The notes under the pieces are model-generated. The model searched no databases. It was given only the letters and a program-made list of their open reading frames with translations, and was not told the origin of the DNA. The translations under genes and the position numbers were made by a program. Shown here piece by piece: positions 33,173 through 41,250 of a DNA stretch of 42,375 nucleotides. Source of the stretch: an uncultured Duncaniella sp. Its GTDB lineage: Bacteria; Bacteroidota; Bacteroidia; Bacteroidales; Muribaculaceae. Position 1 is the stretch's first letter. The number at the start of each line of letters is the position of its first letter. The stretch is from assembly GCA_910588795.1 (NCBI GenBank), contig CAJURI010000017.1, positions 1 to 42,375 on the forward strand, in the 5' to 3' direction.

Positions 33173-34227
33173 TGGGCTATATTCAATAGTCGATTGTAAA
33201 GAGATATATACTCATTCGCCATTTTTTCCCAGGAGAAACGTTTAGAGTTCTCCAATCCGTCTGTTATGGTCTGGTTGCGCAAAGACGTATCATGCAGCCT
33301 TGACAGCATCCATTTGAATTCCGATTCGTCAAGTTGGTCCATCATGCCCCAAGTGTTTCCCATTACTTCTGGAATTGATGATGAGTTCAAGGTAATTACC
33401 GGACATCCTGCTCTTTGTGCCTCAAGTACCGGGATGCCGAATCCTTCATAGGAAGAGGGATATGCGAGGCAATGCACGGAATTATATATTCTGTTCAGTT
33501 CTGTATTGTCGGGATGCTTTATAAAATCGTATCGACCTGGGATATGGGTGTCAAGAGATTTTTTCTCAGCCATTGTTATTTCTGCGCCACATATCAGCAA
33601 TCTATAATCAGTGCCTGACAATGCCTTTACAACGAATTCAAAATTTTTGTAACCGCTTCTTCCTCCTATGAATAATACCGAATTCCTGTATCTGTCATAA
33701 GGTTTGTGTTGTATTGGACGATAGTCATCGGACACGCCATTGTAAATCACATGGATCTTACCCGGATCGATGTCAGGGACAATCCTCAACAGGTCATTTT
33801 TTGTGTTCTCGCTTACACATACCACGGCATCGCTATGGGAGATAGCTCTCTTGTTGAGGTAGAGCCTTAGTTTGTTACGGACAGACTTCGCCTGAAAGAA
33901 ATCGGTGAAGTCATGAAGGGTGGTAACAGTTATAGCGTCAGGGTTTGAGCACAGTCTGAAATATGATGAATGGAATATGAATGGTCTATGTTCCCTGATG
34001 TCTACTTTTTGAAATTGGGAGAGGATTCGGTTAAAATGACGAGAGTTGATTATGTCTTGATGTGCTATCTCAACCTGTTTTCGGAATATATTGTCTAAGG
34101 CATCAGGGTATTCTATGAACTTTGCGTCAATATTCTGTCTGATTACCTCAGAAATCAGGTTTTGCCAAACCGCAGAGATCCCACCTGCTTTCTGAAGAGA
34201 AAAAATAATATTGTCAAAAAATAACAT
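33169..34227 (-). CDS. Glycosyltransferase family 4 protein
   Basis: GT-B fold transferase of 352 aa. The C-terminal domain begins near residue 185 (VLFIGGRSGYKNFEFVVKAL) and contains the E-x7-E motif in SSYEGFGIPVLEAQRAGCPVI near residues 258-277, which binds the nucleotide sugar. The N-terminal half is AT-rich and more divergent, as usual for the acceptor domain. Start codon ATG at 34227 is six bases from the wzy stop; the 3' end overlaps the GT2 start. Donor and acceptor not known. Confidence 0.88.
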   Translation of the reverse strand: MLFFDNIIFSLQKAGGISAVWQNLISEVIRQNIDAKFIEYPDALDNIFRKQVEIAHQDIINSRHFNRILSQFQKVDIREHRPFIFHSSYFRLCSNPDAITVTTLHDFTDFFQAKSVRNKLRLYLNKRAISHSDAVVCVSENTKNDLLRIVPDIDPGKIHVIYNGVSDDYRPIQHKPYDRYRNSVLFIGGRSGYKNFEFVVKALSGTDYRLLICGAEITMAEKKSLDTHIPGRYDFIKHPDNTELNRIYNSVHCLAYPSSYEGFGIPVLEAQRAGCPVITLNSSSIPEVMGNTWGMMDQLDESEFKWMLSRLHDTSLRNQTITDGLENSKRFSWEKMANEYISLYNRLLNIAQ

Positions 34228-34232
34228 TATAG

Positions 34233-35339
34233 TTAATATACTGTATTTCTTATGGATGACGAGAAGATACTGTAATATGGAATGAACAAATCGCTGTATA
34301 TACCATTGATAGAACTATAGTAGGAAAGAAAACAATAAGTCAGGATGGCAATAGTCAGCGTGAGTTGCCATTTTGGCGTTAATTTTGAAATAATGAGACC
34401 TATCAGAATGATAAAACCGCCTGTAAAAAGAGAAGTTAATCGTCCAAGATCAGGCACAACTCCCATGACGAGGCGATTAAATGAGATGCCTAATATGTAG
34501 AGGTTGAAGAGAATATTGTATTTAAGATCTGACTTGAAGTATTTATTCTTAAAATAGTAGAAAAACAGCACGTATAATGTGCTGTTTGCAATCGAAAGAA
34601 GATACCGACCTGTTGACATTACACCATATTCTTCGATTTCACCTTTCAGATAATGGTCCATCTTACTTTGCATTGTCGAATCGGCTCCATCATAAAATAT
34701 CATGAAAAAAACTTTTAGGTATCCAAGTGTAGTTTCGGCCAATCTGCCTAAAACTATGCATCCAACATATATGGTTATCAAAATGGATATCGGTATATTC
34801 TTTCGACATATAAAATATACCGGAAGAAATGCTATAGTGGTACGGTGGATTAGAAATGCGAGTATTACTGTGGCGGCAAAAGGTTTGAACCTGCTTTCAA
34901 AAAGATATATGTATGATGTTAGTATCAGATTGCTTGCAAGAGTATAGCGTATAGGGAAAAGTCCGATTATAAAGAGATATATAAGGACAAGAGACGGATT
35001 CCTGACTTGCATCCGTTTTGCGAAAACCCATATGCAAAATAGATTCAGACCACATTCTACAAACAGAAATATAGTGAAAGAGTCTGTGAAATTCCTGACA
35101 ATTTTGTTAAGGAGCACATACCCAATCTCAAAGTCTTTTCGCTGATAATTTTGTAATACATCTGAGAATCCGTCATGATAAGATGTCCAGTCAGTACCTG
35201 TTCTCCACCGAAAAGCTTGGAAACATAAGATAACTCCGGCCCCGAAGAAAAATGCAACATATCTGTGACGCATCTTGAGCGAAGGTGTGATCAACACCAT
35301 CAAGCTCAGAAATACGAATACAAGAATGTAAGGAGCCAT
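34233..35339 (-). CDS. EpsG-family polysaccharide polymerase (Wzy-like)
   Basis: Integral membrane protein of 368 aa with roughly ten hydrophobic helices. The EpsG-type signature is recognisable early: QAFRWRTGTDWTSYHDGFSDVL near residues 43-64, followed by FEIGYVLLNKIVRNFTDSFTIF. This suggests it polymerises repeat units on the periplasmic side of the inner membrane. Its start overlaps the preceding GT4 stop (ATGA at 35339). The gene is visibly AT-rich. Wzy proteins are poorly conserved, so the call rests on topology, the EpsG-like motif and locus context. Confidence 0.82.
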   Translation of the reverse strand: MAPYILVFVFLSLMVLITPSLKMRHRYVAFFFGAGVILCFQAFRWRTGTDWTSYHDGFSDVLQNYQRKDFEIGYVLLNKIVRNFTDSFTIFLFVECGLNLFCIWVFAKRMQVRNPSLVLIYLFIIGLFPIRYTLASNLILTSYIYLFESRFKPFAATVILAFLIHRTTIAFLPVYFICRKNIPISILITIYVGCIVLGRLAETTLGYLKVFFMIFYDGADSTMQSKMDHYLKGEIEEYGVMSTGRYLLSIANSTLYVLFFYYFKNKYFKSDLKYNILFNLYILGISFNRLVMGVVPDLGRLTSLFTGGFIILIGLIISKLTPKWQLTLTIAILTYCFLSYYSSINGIYSDLFIPYYSIFSSSIRNTVY

Positions 35340-36427
35340 CAGAAATTAAGAGCCTTCTTGAAAAGTTTCAGGCTCGATTCAAATGAGTACTTCTCAAGAT
35401 ACAGATCATAAGAAGCCTTGTTGAATTTAGTGGGGCGTGAAAAAGAATTGATTGCTGAAATGAACTCTTCGGCAGTGTTACATTCTGTAGCCTCCTCAGC
35501 CGACATGTCATAACCTGTAAAAGCCTCCTGACTTCCTATTATGTATTTTCCGTGCATGAGCGATTCTGCTGTTTTCACTTTCATGCCACTTCCGGAGAAG
35601 ATAGGCAGAATCACAAAGTCGGCATCCTCATAGAATGGGACAAGGTCAGGTACATTGGAGTGTACCTCAACCTTTTCATTCTCAATAATCTCTTTCGGTA
35701 GGAGATTCATTGAGGCTCCGACAATATTTAGCTTAATGTTTACATATGGCAACACGTTGGATACAAACCAAGTTATGCCTTGTACATTCGCAAAAAAATA
35801 ACTGCCGATAAAAAGAGCCTTGGTCCTTTCATTGGGCAATGTGGTATTACGAATTAGCCGGGGATTTTCCCTAAAAGTAATAGGAATCAGGAAACGAGGT
35901 CGGCGACCATAATATTTTTGTATTGATTTCGCGTCTCGCTGATTAAGAGCTATTATCTCATCGGAATATTTTACCGCACATTTCTCATTATGGTCAGTCG
36001 ATGGTATCCAGTACCATCTGAAATAATCTCTATTTACACTAATAAAATCGCGGATAAATTCTTTTTCTATATTATGGAAAAATGTGATGACTCTGACATT
36101 TTTGAAACGTTTCTTTACACTTTTGGCAAAAGAACCCAATAAAGAACTGTCAATAAACACATCGGTAATACCTTTTTCATCGATTGTCCGAAGGAGATAT
36201 CTTTTCAATGAACTGTTCATACCTCCCATATATCCATGCAGAGCGTCAAAAACTCTTCTAAAGATTATCTTAAAATTCCGTTTTACAGGATACGGTTCAA
36301 TGATGTGTGTTATGACATTTTCTTTACCAAAAATATTTTCAATAGATTCAATATTACGTCTGGAACACTGAAGACCACCAGTATATTTTTGACCGCTCGT
36401 AAATGATATTATAAGAATTTTTCTCAT
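35339..36427 (-). CDS. Glycosyltransferase family 4 protein
   Basis: GT-B transferase of 362 aa. The N terminus MRKILIISFTSGQKYTGGLQCSRRNI fits the start of the acceptor domain. The donor domain begins near residue 205 (ALFIGSYFFANVQGITWFV) and includes VHSNVPDLVPFYEDADFVILPIFSGSGMKVKTAESLMHGKYII, a segment typical of a subset of GT4 enzymes. It overlaps the upstream acetyltransferase stop by four bases. Because it sits between the second acetyltransferase and wzy, it is likely part of repeat-unit assembly. Specificity is unknown. Confidence 0.88.
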   Translation of the reverse strand: MRKILIISFTSGQKYTGGLQCSRRNIESIENIFGKENVITHIIEPYPVKRNFKIIFRRVFDALHGYMGGMNSSLKRYLLRTIDEKGITDVFIDSSLLGSFAKSVKKRFKNVRVITFFHNIEKEFIRDFISVNRDYFRWYWIPSTDHNEKCAVKYSDEIIALNQRDAKSIQKYYGRRPRFLIPITFRENPRLIRNTTLPNERTKALFIGSYFFANVQGITWFVSNVLPYVNIKLNIVGASMNLLPKEIIENEKVEVHSNVPDLVPFYEDADFVILPIFSGSGMKVKTAESLMHGKYIIGSQEAFTGYDMSAEEATECNTAEEFISAINSFSRPTKFNKASYDLYLEKYSFESSLKLFKKALNF

Positions 36428-37002
36428 CTACATATTATTTTTGATTTCTGAGACACTACTGTTGAGCCATCGGGTACATTTTCCACAACAATAGCACCAG
36501 CTCCGATTTTTACATTGTTGCCAACTATCACATTGCCGATAATGATTGCTCCCGCTCCAACGTATACATTGTCACCAATAACAGGTGAGCCTCCCTTTCC
36601 TGCTCCAATAGTCACATTGTGAAGAATGGTGCAATTTTTTCCAATGACTGCCGATCCATTGATAACCGTACCGAATCCGTGTATCAGAACGAATCCCTCC
36701 CCTATAAATGGGCAACGACCTAAGTCACAATACCCCCCCCTATTGTTAAAAAATACTAACAATAGGGATAGTCTGCCTATCCTTAGATTGAATTGTTCTC
36801 TGAATTCGGGTTGAAAAACCAATAAGGAAGCAAGTGATACAAACATATGGTTCTTGCTTATAAAATCTCGATATCTCCCCCATGCCAATATATCCGCATT
36901 GATTATTCTTCTATTTCGAGAAATTAAATATAAAAGTAAATGGCAGATCAGAAAAGGGAACGACAGGAATAACCTGATCTTATTATATATAGTTAATTTC
37001 AT
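36424..37002 (-). CDS. Left-handed beta-helix acyltransferase (CysE/WcaB-like) with a G8 tract
   Basis: Acyltransferase of 192 aa, probably O-acetylating a sugar of the repeat unit. The C-terminal half (residues ~100-190) is built from hexapeptide repeats with the CysE-type core FVLIHGFGTVINGSAVIG, CTILHNVTIGAGKGGSPVIGDNVYVGAGAIIIG. The N-terminal ~30 residues are hydrophobic (IRLFLSFPFLICHLLLYLI), so it may be membrane-associated. The coding strand has eight Gs in a row at 36740-36733 (codons R88-G89-G90). Gaining or losing one G leads to a stop within six codons, removing the whole acetyl-transfer domain. A paralogue lies at 37921-38529. Confidence 0.86.
   Translation of the reverse strand: MKLTIYNKIRLFLSFPFLICHLLLYLISRNRRIINADILAWGRYRDFISKNHMFVSLASLLVFQPEFREQFNLRIGRLSLLLVFFNNRGGYCDLGRCPFIGEGFVLIHGFGTVINGSAVIGKNCTILHNVTIGAGKGGSPVIGDNVYVGAGAIIIGNVIVGNNVKIGAGAIVVENVPDGSTVVSQKSKIICR
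36733..36740 (-). repeat. Homopolymeric G8 tract inside acyltransferase gene
   Basis: Eight consecutive Cs on the plus strand (Gs in the sense strand) inside an AT-rich gene, just before the catalytic domain. In the displayed sequence the frame is open. Loss of one G reads GIVT-stop and gain of one reads VL-stop. Confidence 0.9.
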
Positions 37003-37952
37003 CCGGTTATTATGCTATGTATCTTGGACTTGAATCGGTCGTAGCTATTTTCCTCAGCAAATTTTCGACAATTTTCGGACATCTCATTGTATTCCGAATC
37101 GGATAATGACAATAGATATTCCGCTGATTCCTTAAATGATGAAATATCTCCTGCCTTATAGGTCCTGCCTAATTTTAAAGAATCAATATCGACTCCTATC
37201 CGAGAATTGTCACTCATCAGGAATGGTTTTCCTAATGCAATGGCATCATTGAAACTCGTTAGTCCGATAAGTAAGGCTTCGTCCTTGACTTCCATGGGGA
37301 TACATATGAATCTGGACTGTTCATATTCTTTCAGCAGATCAGGGTAGCTCATCTCATTGCCGGATTGGCTATGCTCACCGACAATCTTGTAGGTCGCGCC
37401 TAATTCTTGAAGGCCCTCTTTCATTAATGCGTAATCACGGTGAGTCTTGCCCGCTGATATGAAATCTATGGTGTGATTGATATTACCCCCCCCTGAATTT
37501 TTATAGAATTCGATATCCGGACCCCAAAAAATATATTCAATCCTTTCGTTTAATTCAGGGTATAGACAAGGGATTTCAGGGCATATGCATATGCATTTAT
37601 TGTATTGGGACACCAAACGTAGTTTTCTTGCCGGATGATGAAGCACAGTTATTATTTGCTTTGATGAAAGGCCTAATCTTTTAAGCAGCAGGAACAGATA
37701 ATCATACCCGGGCACGGCACTGTAAATAACATCACAGCGTAGTCCGTTTATCAGAGCCTTGATATTTTGGACCAAAGTCCAAAGTTTACCTCTTTTTGAG
37801 GTTTTGACAAGGCATCTTTTGAAAACAATCCTATTATCATCAATGTCAGACCCCCATAAATGGTTGTATGGCATCTGGCGATCTTCACATGTCTTTAATG
37901 AATTTTCATCATTAAAATAGTCATTTATATATAGGACTTTCTTCGCTTTCAT
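36999..37952 (-). CDS. Glycosyltransferase-like GT-B protein with a G8 tract
   Basis: A 317-aa protein that looks like a divergent GT-B transferase. The N-terminal half has Rossmann-like strands (KVLYINDYF, CDVIYSAVPGYDYLFLLLKRLGL, QIITVLHHPARK). The C-terminal half has HTIDFISAGKTHRDYALMKEGL, a CIPM-x-x-KDEALLIGLTSFNDAIALGKPFL region in the place of the usual E-x7-E motif, and a closing helix. The eight-G tract at 37493-37486 encodes G154-G156 between the two halves. Loss of one G ends in a stop nine codons on; gain of one gives an immediate TAA. It overlaps the upstream acyltransferase by 32 bases. Specificity and even enzyme activity are unproven. Confidence 0.72.
   Translation of the reverse strand: MKAKKVLYINDYFNDENSLKTCEDRQMPYNHLWGSDIDDNRIVFKRCLVKTSKRGKLWTLVQNIKALINGLRCDVIYSAVPGYDYLFLLLKRLGLSSKQIITVLHHPARKLRLVSQYNKCICICPEIPCLYPELNERIEYIFWGPDIEFYKNSGGGNINHTIDFISAGKTHRDYALMKEGLQELGATYKIVGEHSQSGNEMSYPDLLKEYEQSRFICIPMEVKDEALLIGLTSFNDAIALGKPFLMSDNSRIGVDIDSLKLGRTYKAGDISSFKESAEYLLSLSDSEYNEMSENCRKFAEENSYDRFKSKIHSIITG
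37486..37493 (-). repeat. Homopolymeric G8 tract inside glycosyltransferase-like gene
   Basis: Second G8 tract (sense strand) in the operon, about 750 bases from the first. It encodes three glycines (154-156). A nine-G version would read GGG GGG GGG TAA. Confidence 0.9.
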
Positions 37953-38529
37953 TGCTGTTATTTCGCACGATTATTTTCGCTTTGTCGCAAATTACTGTCG
38001 CATTGTCAGGTACATCGTTAACAACAATAGCTCCTGCTCCAATTTTTACATTGTTACCGATTTTTATGCCCCCAATTATAATTGCTCCGGCCCCAATGGT
38101 TACATTATCTCCGATGATGGGATTTGCTCCATTTGAATCACCGATGGTAACACCGTGTAGCATTATACAATTTTCACCAATTATAGAATTGGGATTAACT
38201 ACACAACCAAGACCGTGTAATAAAACGAATCCGGGACCTATTGCCGCTCCCTGTATTTCGCAATTATCATTTCCCTTAAAAAATAATATAAAGTGACGTA
38301 GTCGGCCGGCTCTTAGATTAAACTGATATCTAAATTCAGGTTTAAGAATGAGGAGCTGAATTAAATATATTAAAGTCGATCGTGATTTGATCCCTGATAG
38401 ATGGCGTCTATGGCTGATATCCTGTTTTAGCAGTTCTCTTTCAGGCATTATGAAATAGATTATCAGATGCATTATTAATAATGGCGCACCTAATAGAGCC
38501 AAAATGATATCAGATATTTTATATGACAT
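37921..38529 (-). CDS. Left-handed beta-helix acyltransferase (CysE/WcaB-like), paralogue
   Basis: Acyltransferase of 202 aa with the same layout as the gene at 36424-37002: a hydrophobic N-terminal segment (IILALLGAPLLIMHLIIYFI), an FRYQFNLRAGRLRHF stretch, then hexapeptide repeats (GFVLLHGLGCVVNPNSIIG, CIMLHGVTIGD, NPIIGDNVTIGAGAIIIGG). The catalytic His of the CysE/WcaB group is the one in LHGVTIG. It carries an extra polar tail (NSNESEESPIYK). Its end overlaps the next gene by 32 bases, and its start is one base from the upstream GT4 stop. It probably O-acetylates a second position or sugar. The low-complexity homopolymer seen in its paralogue is absent here. Confidence 0.86.
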   Translation of the reverse strand: MSYKISDIILALLGAPLLIMHLIIYFIMPERELLKQDISHRRHLSGIKSRSTLIYLIQLLILKPEFRYQFNLRAGRLRHFILFFKGNDNCEIQGAAIGPGFVLLHGLGCVVNPNSIIGENCIMLHGVTIGDSNGANPIIGDNVTIGAGAIIIGGIKIGNNVKIGAGAIVVNDVPDNATVICDKAKIIVRNNSNESEESPIYK

Positions 38530-39690
38530 TTACGAATTTATTAATCCAACCCATTTGGGAATGATCTTTTCAATATTAAAATTATTGGAATACTCACAGG
38601 CATTGTCTGACATGACCAATCGATGGTTGCGATCATTTATCAAATCTTGTAGACAATTGATATATGCTTTGTCATCGTCATTTGGGATAATATATCCACT
38701 ATATCCATTACCAACACATTCGGACAAAGATTTAAATGAATCATACACAATTGGCACACATCCGAATTGTTGAGCCTCAAGTAATGTCAGAGGCCATCCT
38801 TCATCGCGAGATGTCATCAGCAATATTGATGCTTCTTGGTAGAACGGTATAGGATTCTTATGATATCCACAGAATTCAATATTGCTGATTTTATTTTTTC
38901 GAGCCAAATACTTATAGTAATTTAGATCCGGACCTGTCCCAACTATTTTTAGAGTCCAGCTTAAATTACTGAAGCATATACGCCCCCAATATTTTATTAT
39001 CTTTGAAATTCTTTTTTGCGATTCTTCAAGCCTGCCGATTACTAATATGACATTCTTTTTTTTATAATTATTTGAGTTAGGTGTATATGTATTCGGGTTG
39101 GGTATTGTTAGAAATTTTGATTTTATTGAATCGGTAATTTCCACCCAATCTTCCGTATATTTGTCACATAATAATATTATGCGGTCAGAATGTATTGATA
39201 TTTCCCGGTATTTCCTTATCCATCTGTATTTGACATATTGATAACGTATTTTCCAGGTTAATGCACATGCTATGTCTTTTAATACTCTGCTTTTCTTTTT
39301 GAACAGAGATCTTGAATATGTTTCCCAATTAAAGAACGACACCTCAGAAAGGGGTGTCATATGATGTACAAAAATCAGTTTAATTGCTAGATTGTTATCA
39401 TCAATTGTTTTTCGTAATGCTATCAATGAATCAAAGTCATTCTGACAGATTATTTTGGAAATGTGTTTCTGACGTAGAAACTGAATGAAATCATTAGATG
39501 AAAATCCGTTTTTTACATGTAACTCGCAATCAAAACAATTGCTGATCACGTTAGTTTCGCCAAAGTTCAGATATGCGTTATAAACGTTATATCCCATATC
39601 TCTTAGAGACTTGGATATGGTTGTAGTGATTTTCTCAACGCCACCGAATAGAGATGAGGCTCTTATGTTTGTGAAAAATAAAATGCCCAT
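38530..39690 (-). CDS. Glycosyltransferase family 4 protein
   Basis: GT-B transferase of 386 aa. The start MGILFFTNIRASSLFGGVEKITTTI fits the GT4 acceptor domain. The donor domain begins near residue 213 (NVILVIGRLEESQKRISKIIKYWG) with the E-x7-E motif in SRDEGWPLTLLEAQQFGCVPIVYDS near 310. The gene is very AT-rich. A run of eight As in the sense strand (39063-39056) encodes part of YKKKN. Start overlaps the wzx stop by one base. Specificity unknown. Confidence 0.88.
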   Translation of the reverse strand: MGILFFTNIRASSLFGGVEKITTTISKSLRDMGYNVYNAYLNFGETNVISNCFDCELHVKNGFSSNDFIQFLRQKHISKIICQNDFDSLIALRKTIDDNNLAIKLIFVHHMTPLSEVSFFNWETYSRSLFKKKSRVLKDIACALTWKIRYQYVKYRWIRKYREISIHSDRIILLCDKYTEDWVEITDSIKSKFLTIPNPNTYTPNSNNYKKKNVILVIGRLEESQKRISKIIKYWGRICFSNLSWTLKIVGTGPDLNYYKYLARKNKISNIEFCGYHKNPIPFYQEASILLMTSRDEGWPLTLLEAQQFGCVPIVYDSFKSLSECVGNGYSGYIIPNDDDKAYINCLQDLINDRNHRLVMSDNACEYSNNFNIEKIIPKWVGLINS

Positions 39691-41234
39691 CAGCTGTATT
39701 GAGCTTTAATTCGCTTGATAAAAGCATTCAGACCAGTGTCTACAAATAAGAGGTATATAATGAGTGGCATACAAAATATCAGAATATTGCAGCCCCCTTT
39801 ATAACAGAACTCCCACCATGAATTGATGTCTGCAATGGCGGTGTGTTCTTCCGCGAAGTGCCATATTATAAATGAAATAAATGTTCCGATGAATAATTTC
39901 ATATTCAACAGCCAATATCTTACGGAATTAATTTTCAATCCGAAAGAGAATAGAAATATAGGCTTCCATATAAATACGATCAATACCAGACTAATCAAAA
40001 CACCACCAATTATGCCATTTATACCGAATAAACTTCCAAGAATTATTGACAGCCCAATATTTAAAATAGTTTCCAATATCGGAGACCAAATATCTTGAAA
40101 CTGCCCAAATGCTGACAAGAAAGAATCGACAGTTATTCTTGATATCGTAATGTACATTATACCGGATATTATATAAACAGTCGAATCCTCTAAAATGTAA
40201 TCAATTCCAAGCCATAATTTAACAAAAGGTTTGCTTAGAACGGCAACGCCAAAACATAGCAATATGGTGATTATGAATCTGACGGTAAATATTTCATTGA
40301 AAACATTTATTATCGATGATTTATTCCCTTCAGCGACAAGATTGCCGATGGCTCCCACTGTGCTGTTGAATATTGCATTCGTCAACATGGTTATTCCGGT
40401 TACTATAACCATATAATTTGTGTATAGCGTCACGTACTTTAAGGAAATAAATGCATATATAATTATCGGACTTGTTTGTGTTAGAGCAAAGCCTGCTATC
40501 TTATGTATGAAAACCTGTTTAATCTTGGTTATTATTATCTTATTTTTATTTTTAAGAGAAGAAAATGAGTCAGAAATTCTCTTTATATACGGAAAAACTT
40601 TTATGGTTGTATTATATAACGATACCGATGCAATTATTGAAAAAATCATTTCGGCTATAAGCCACCAGATATAGGGATTCTGAGTCGTTTTTACTAATAC
40701 TATTTGAGTTAATACTTTTATAAGAAGCCAGGATTTGTATGAGAATTGTATTTTATAGTCGAGTTGAGATACTGACAGGAGTATCTGATTATAGTTTATG
40801 AAATAGCTTAACAGGACTGATACTAGAAATGTTATGAACGTTGCAAAAGGATACCATAACGGAAGATCTATTTTCTCAAAAATTAATGGAAAAAACATCA
40901 TCAATATTATTGCTCCAATGATGATGAAAAATCCTATTTTCTGATATAGACATCTATGAAGGTTTATTATCTCGTTAATCTTATCCTTATTGTTGTCATA
41001 TAATGGCTTATACAATGAAAATCCGACTGCCGTCCCAATCCCTAATTCGGCAAGATTAAGGAATTGCAACAAATTCATCATAGTGCTGTTTAACCCTAAT
41101 ATATCATCACCGAGAATATCTAAAAATACTTTTCTGGAATAGAATTTTAATATAAAATCTATCATAAAAAACAGCAATGCAATAATGCTGTTCTTTATAC
41201 TTTTACTTGTTCTTGATTCAATATGGTTACTCAC
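39690..41234 (-). CDS. Wzx-type oligosaccharide flippase
   Basis: Membrane protein of 514 aa with about twelve to fourteen helices, of the polysaccharide-transporter (Wzx/MOP) family that flips lipid-linked repeat units across the inner membrane. The early segment LGLNSTMMNLLQFLNLAELGIGTAVGFSLYKPL is typical, as is LYTNYMVIVTGITMLTNAIFNSTVGAIGNLVAEG near the middle. The start codon is a GTG at 41234: an in-frame TAA lies directly before it and the next ATG would cut into the first helix. It sits 16 bases after the upxY stop. Very AT-rich, with a sharp composition change from the upxY gene. Confidence 0.9.
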   Translation of the reverse strand: MSNHIESRTSKSIKNSIIALLFFMIDFILKFYSRKVFLDILGDDILGLNSTMMNLLQFLNLAELGIGTAVGFSLYKPLYDNNKDKINEIINLHRCLYQKIGFFIIIGAIILMMFFPLIFEKIDLPLWYPFATFITFLVSVLLSYFINYNQILLSVSQLDYKIQFSYKSWLLIKVLTQIVLVKTTQNPYIWWLIAEMIFSIIASVSLYNTTIKVFPYIKRISDSFSSLKNKNKIIITKIKQVFIHKIAGFALTQTSPIIIYAFISLKYVTLYTNYMVIVTGITMLTNAIFNSTVGAIGNLVAEGNKSSIINVFNEIFTVRFIITILLCFGVAVLSKPFVKLWLGIDYILEDSTVYIISGIMYITISRITVDSFLSAFGQFQDIWSPILETILNIGLSIILGSLFGINGIIGGVLISLVLIVFIWKPIFLFSFGLKINSVRYWLLNMKLFIGTFISFIIWHFAEEHTAIADINSWWEFCYKGGCNILIFCMPLIIYLLFVDTGLNAFIKRIKAQYS

Positions 41235-41250
41235 TTATTGTATACGACTG

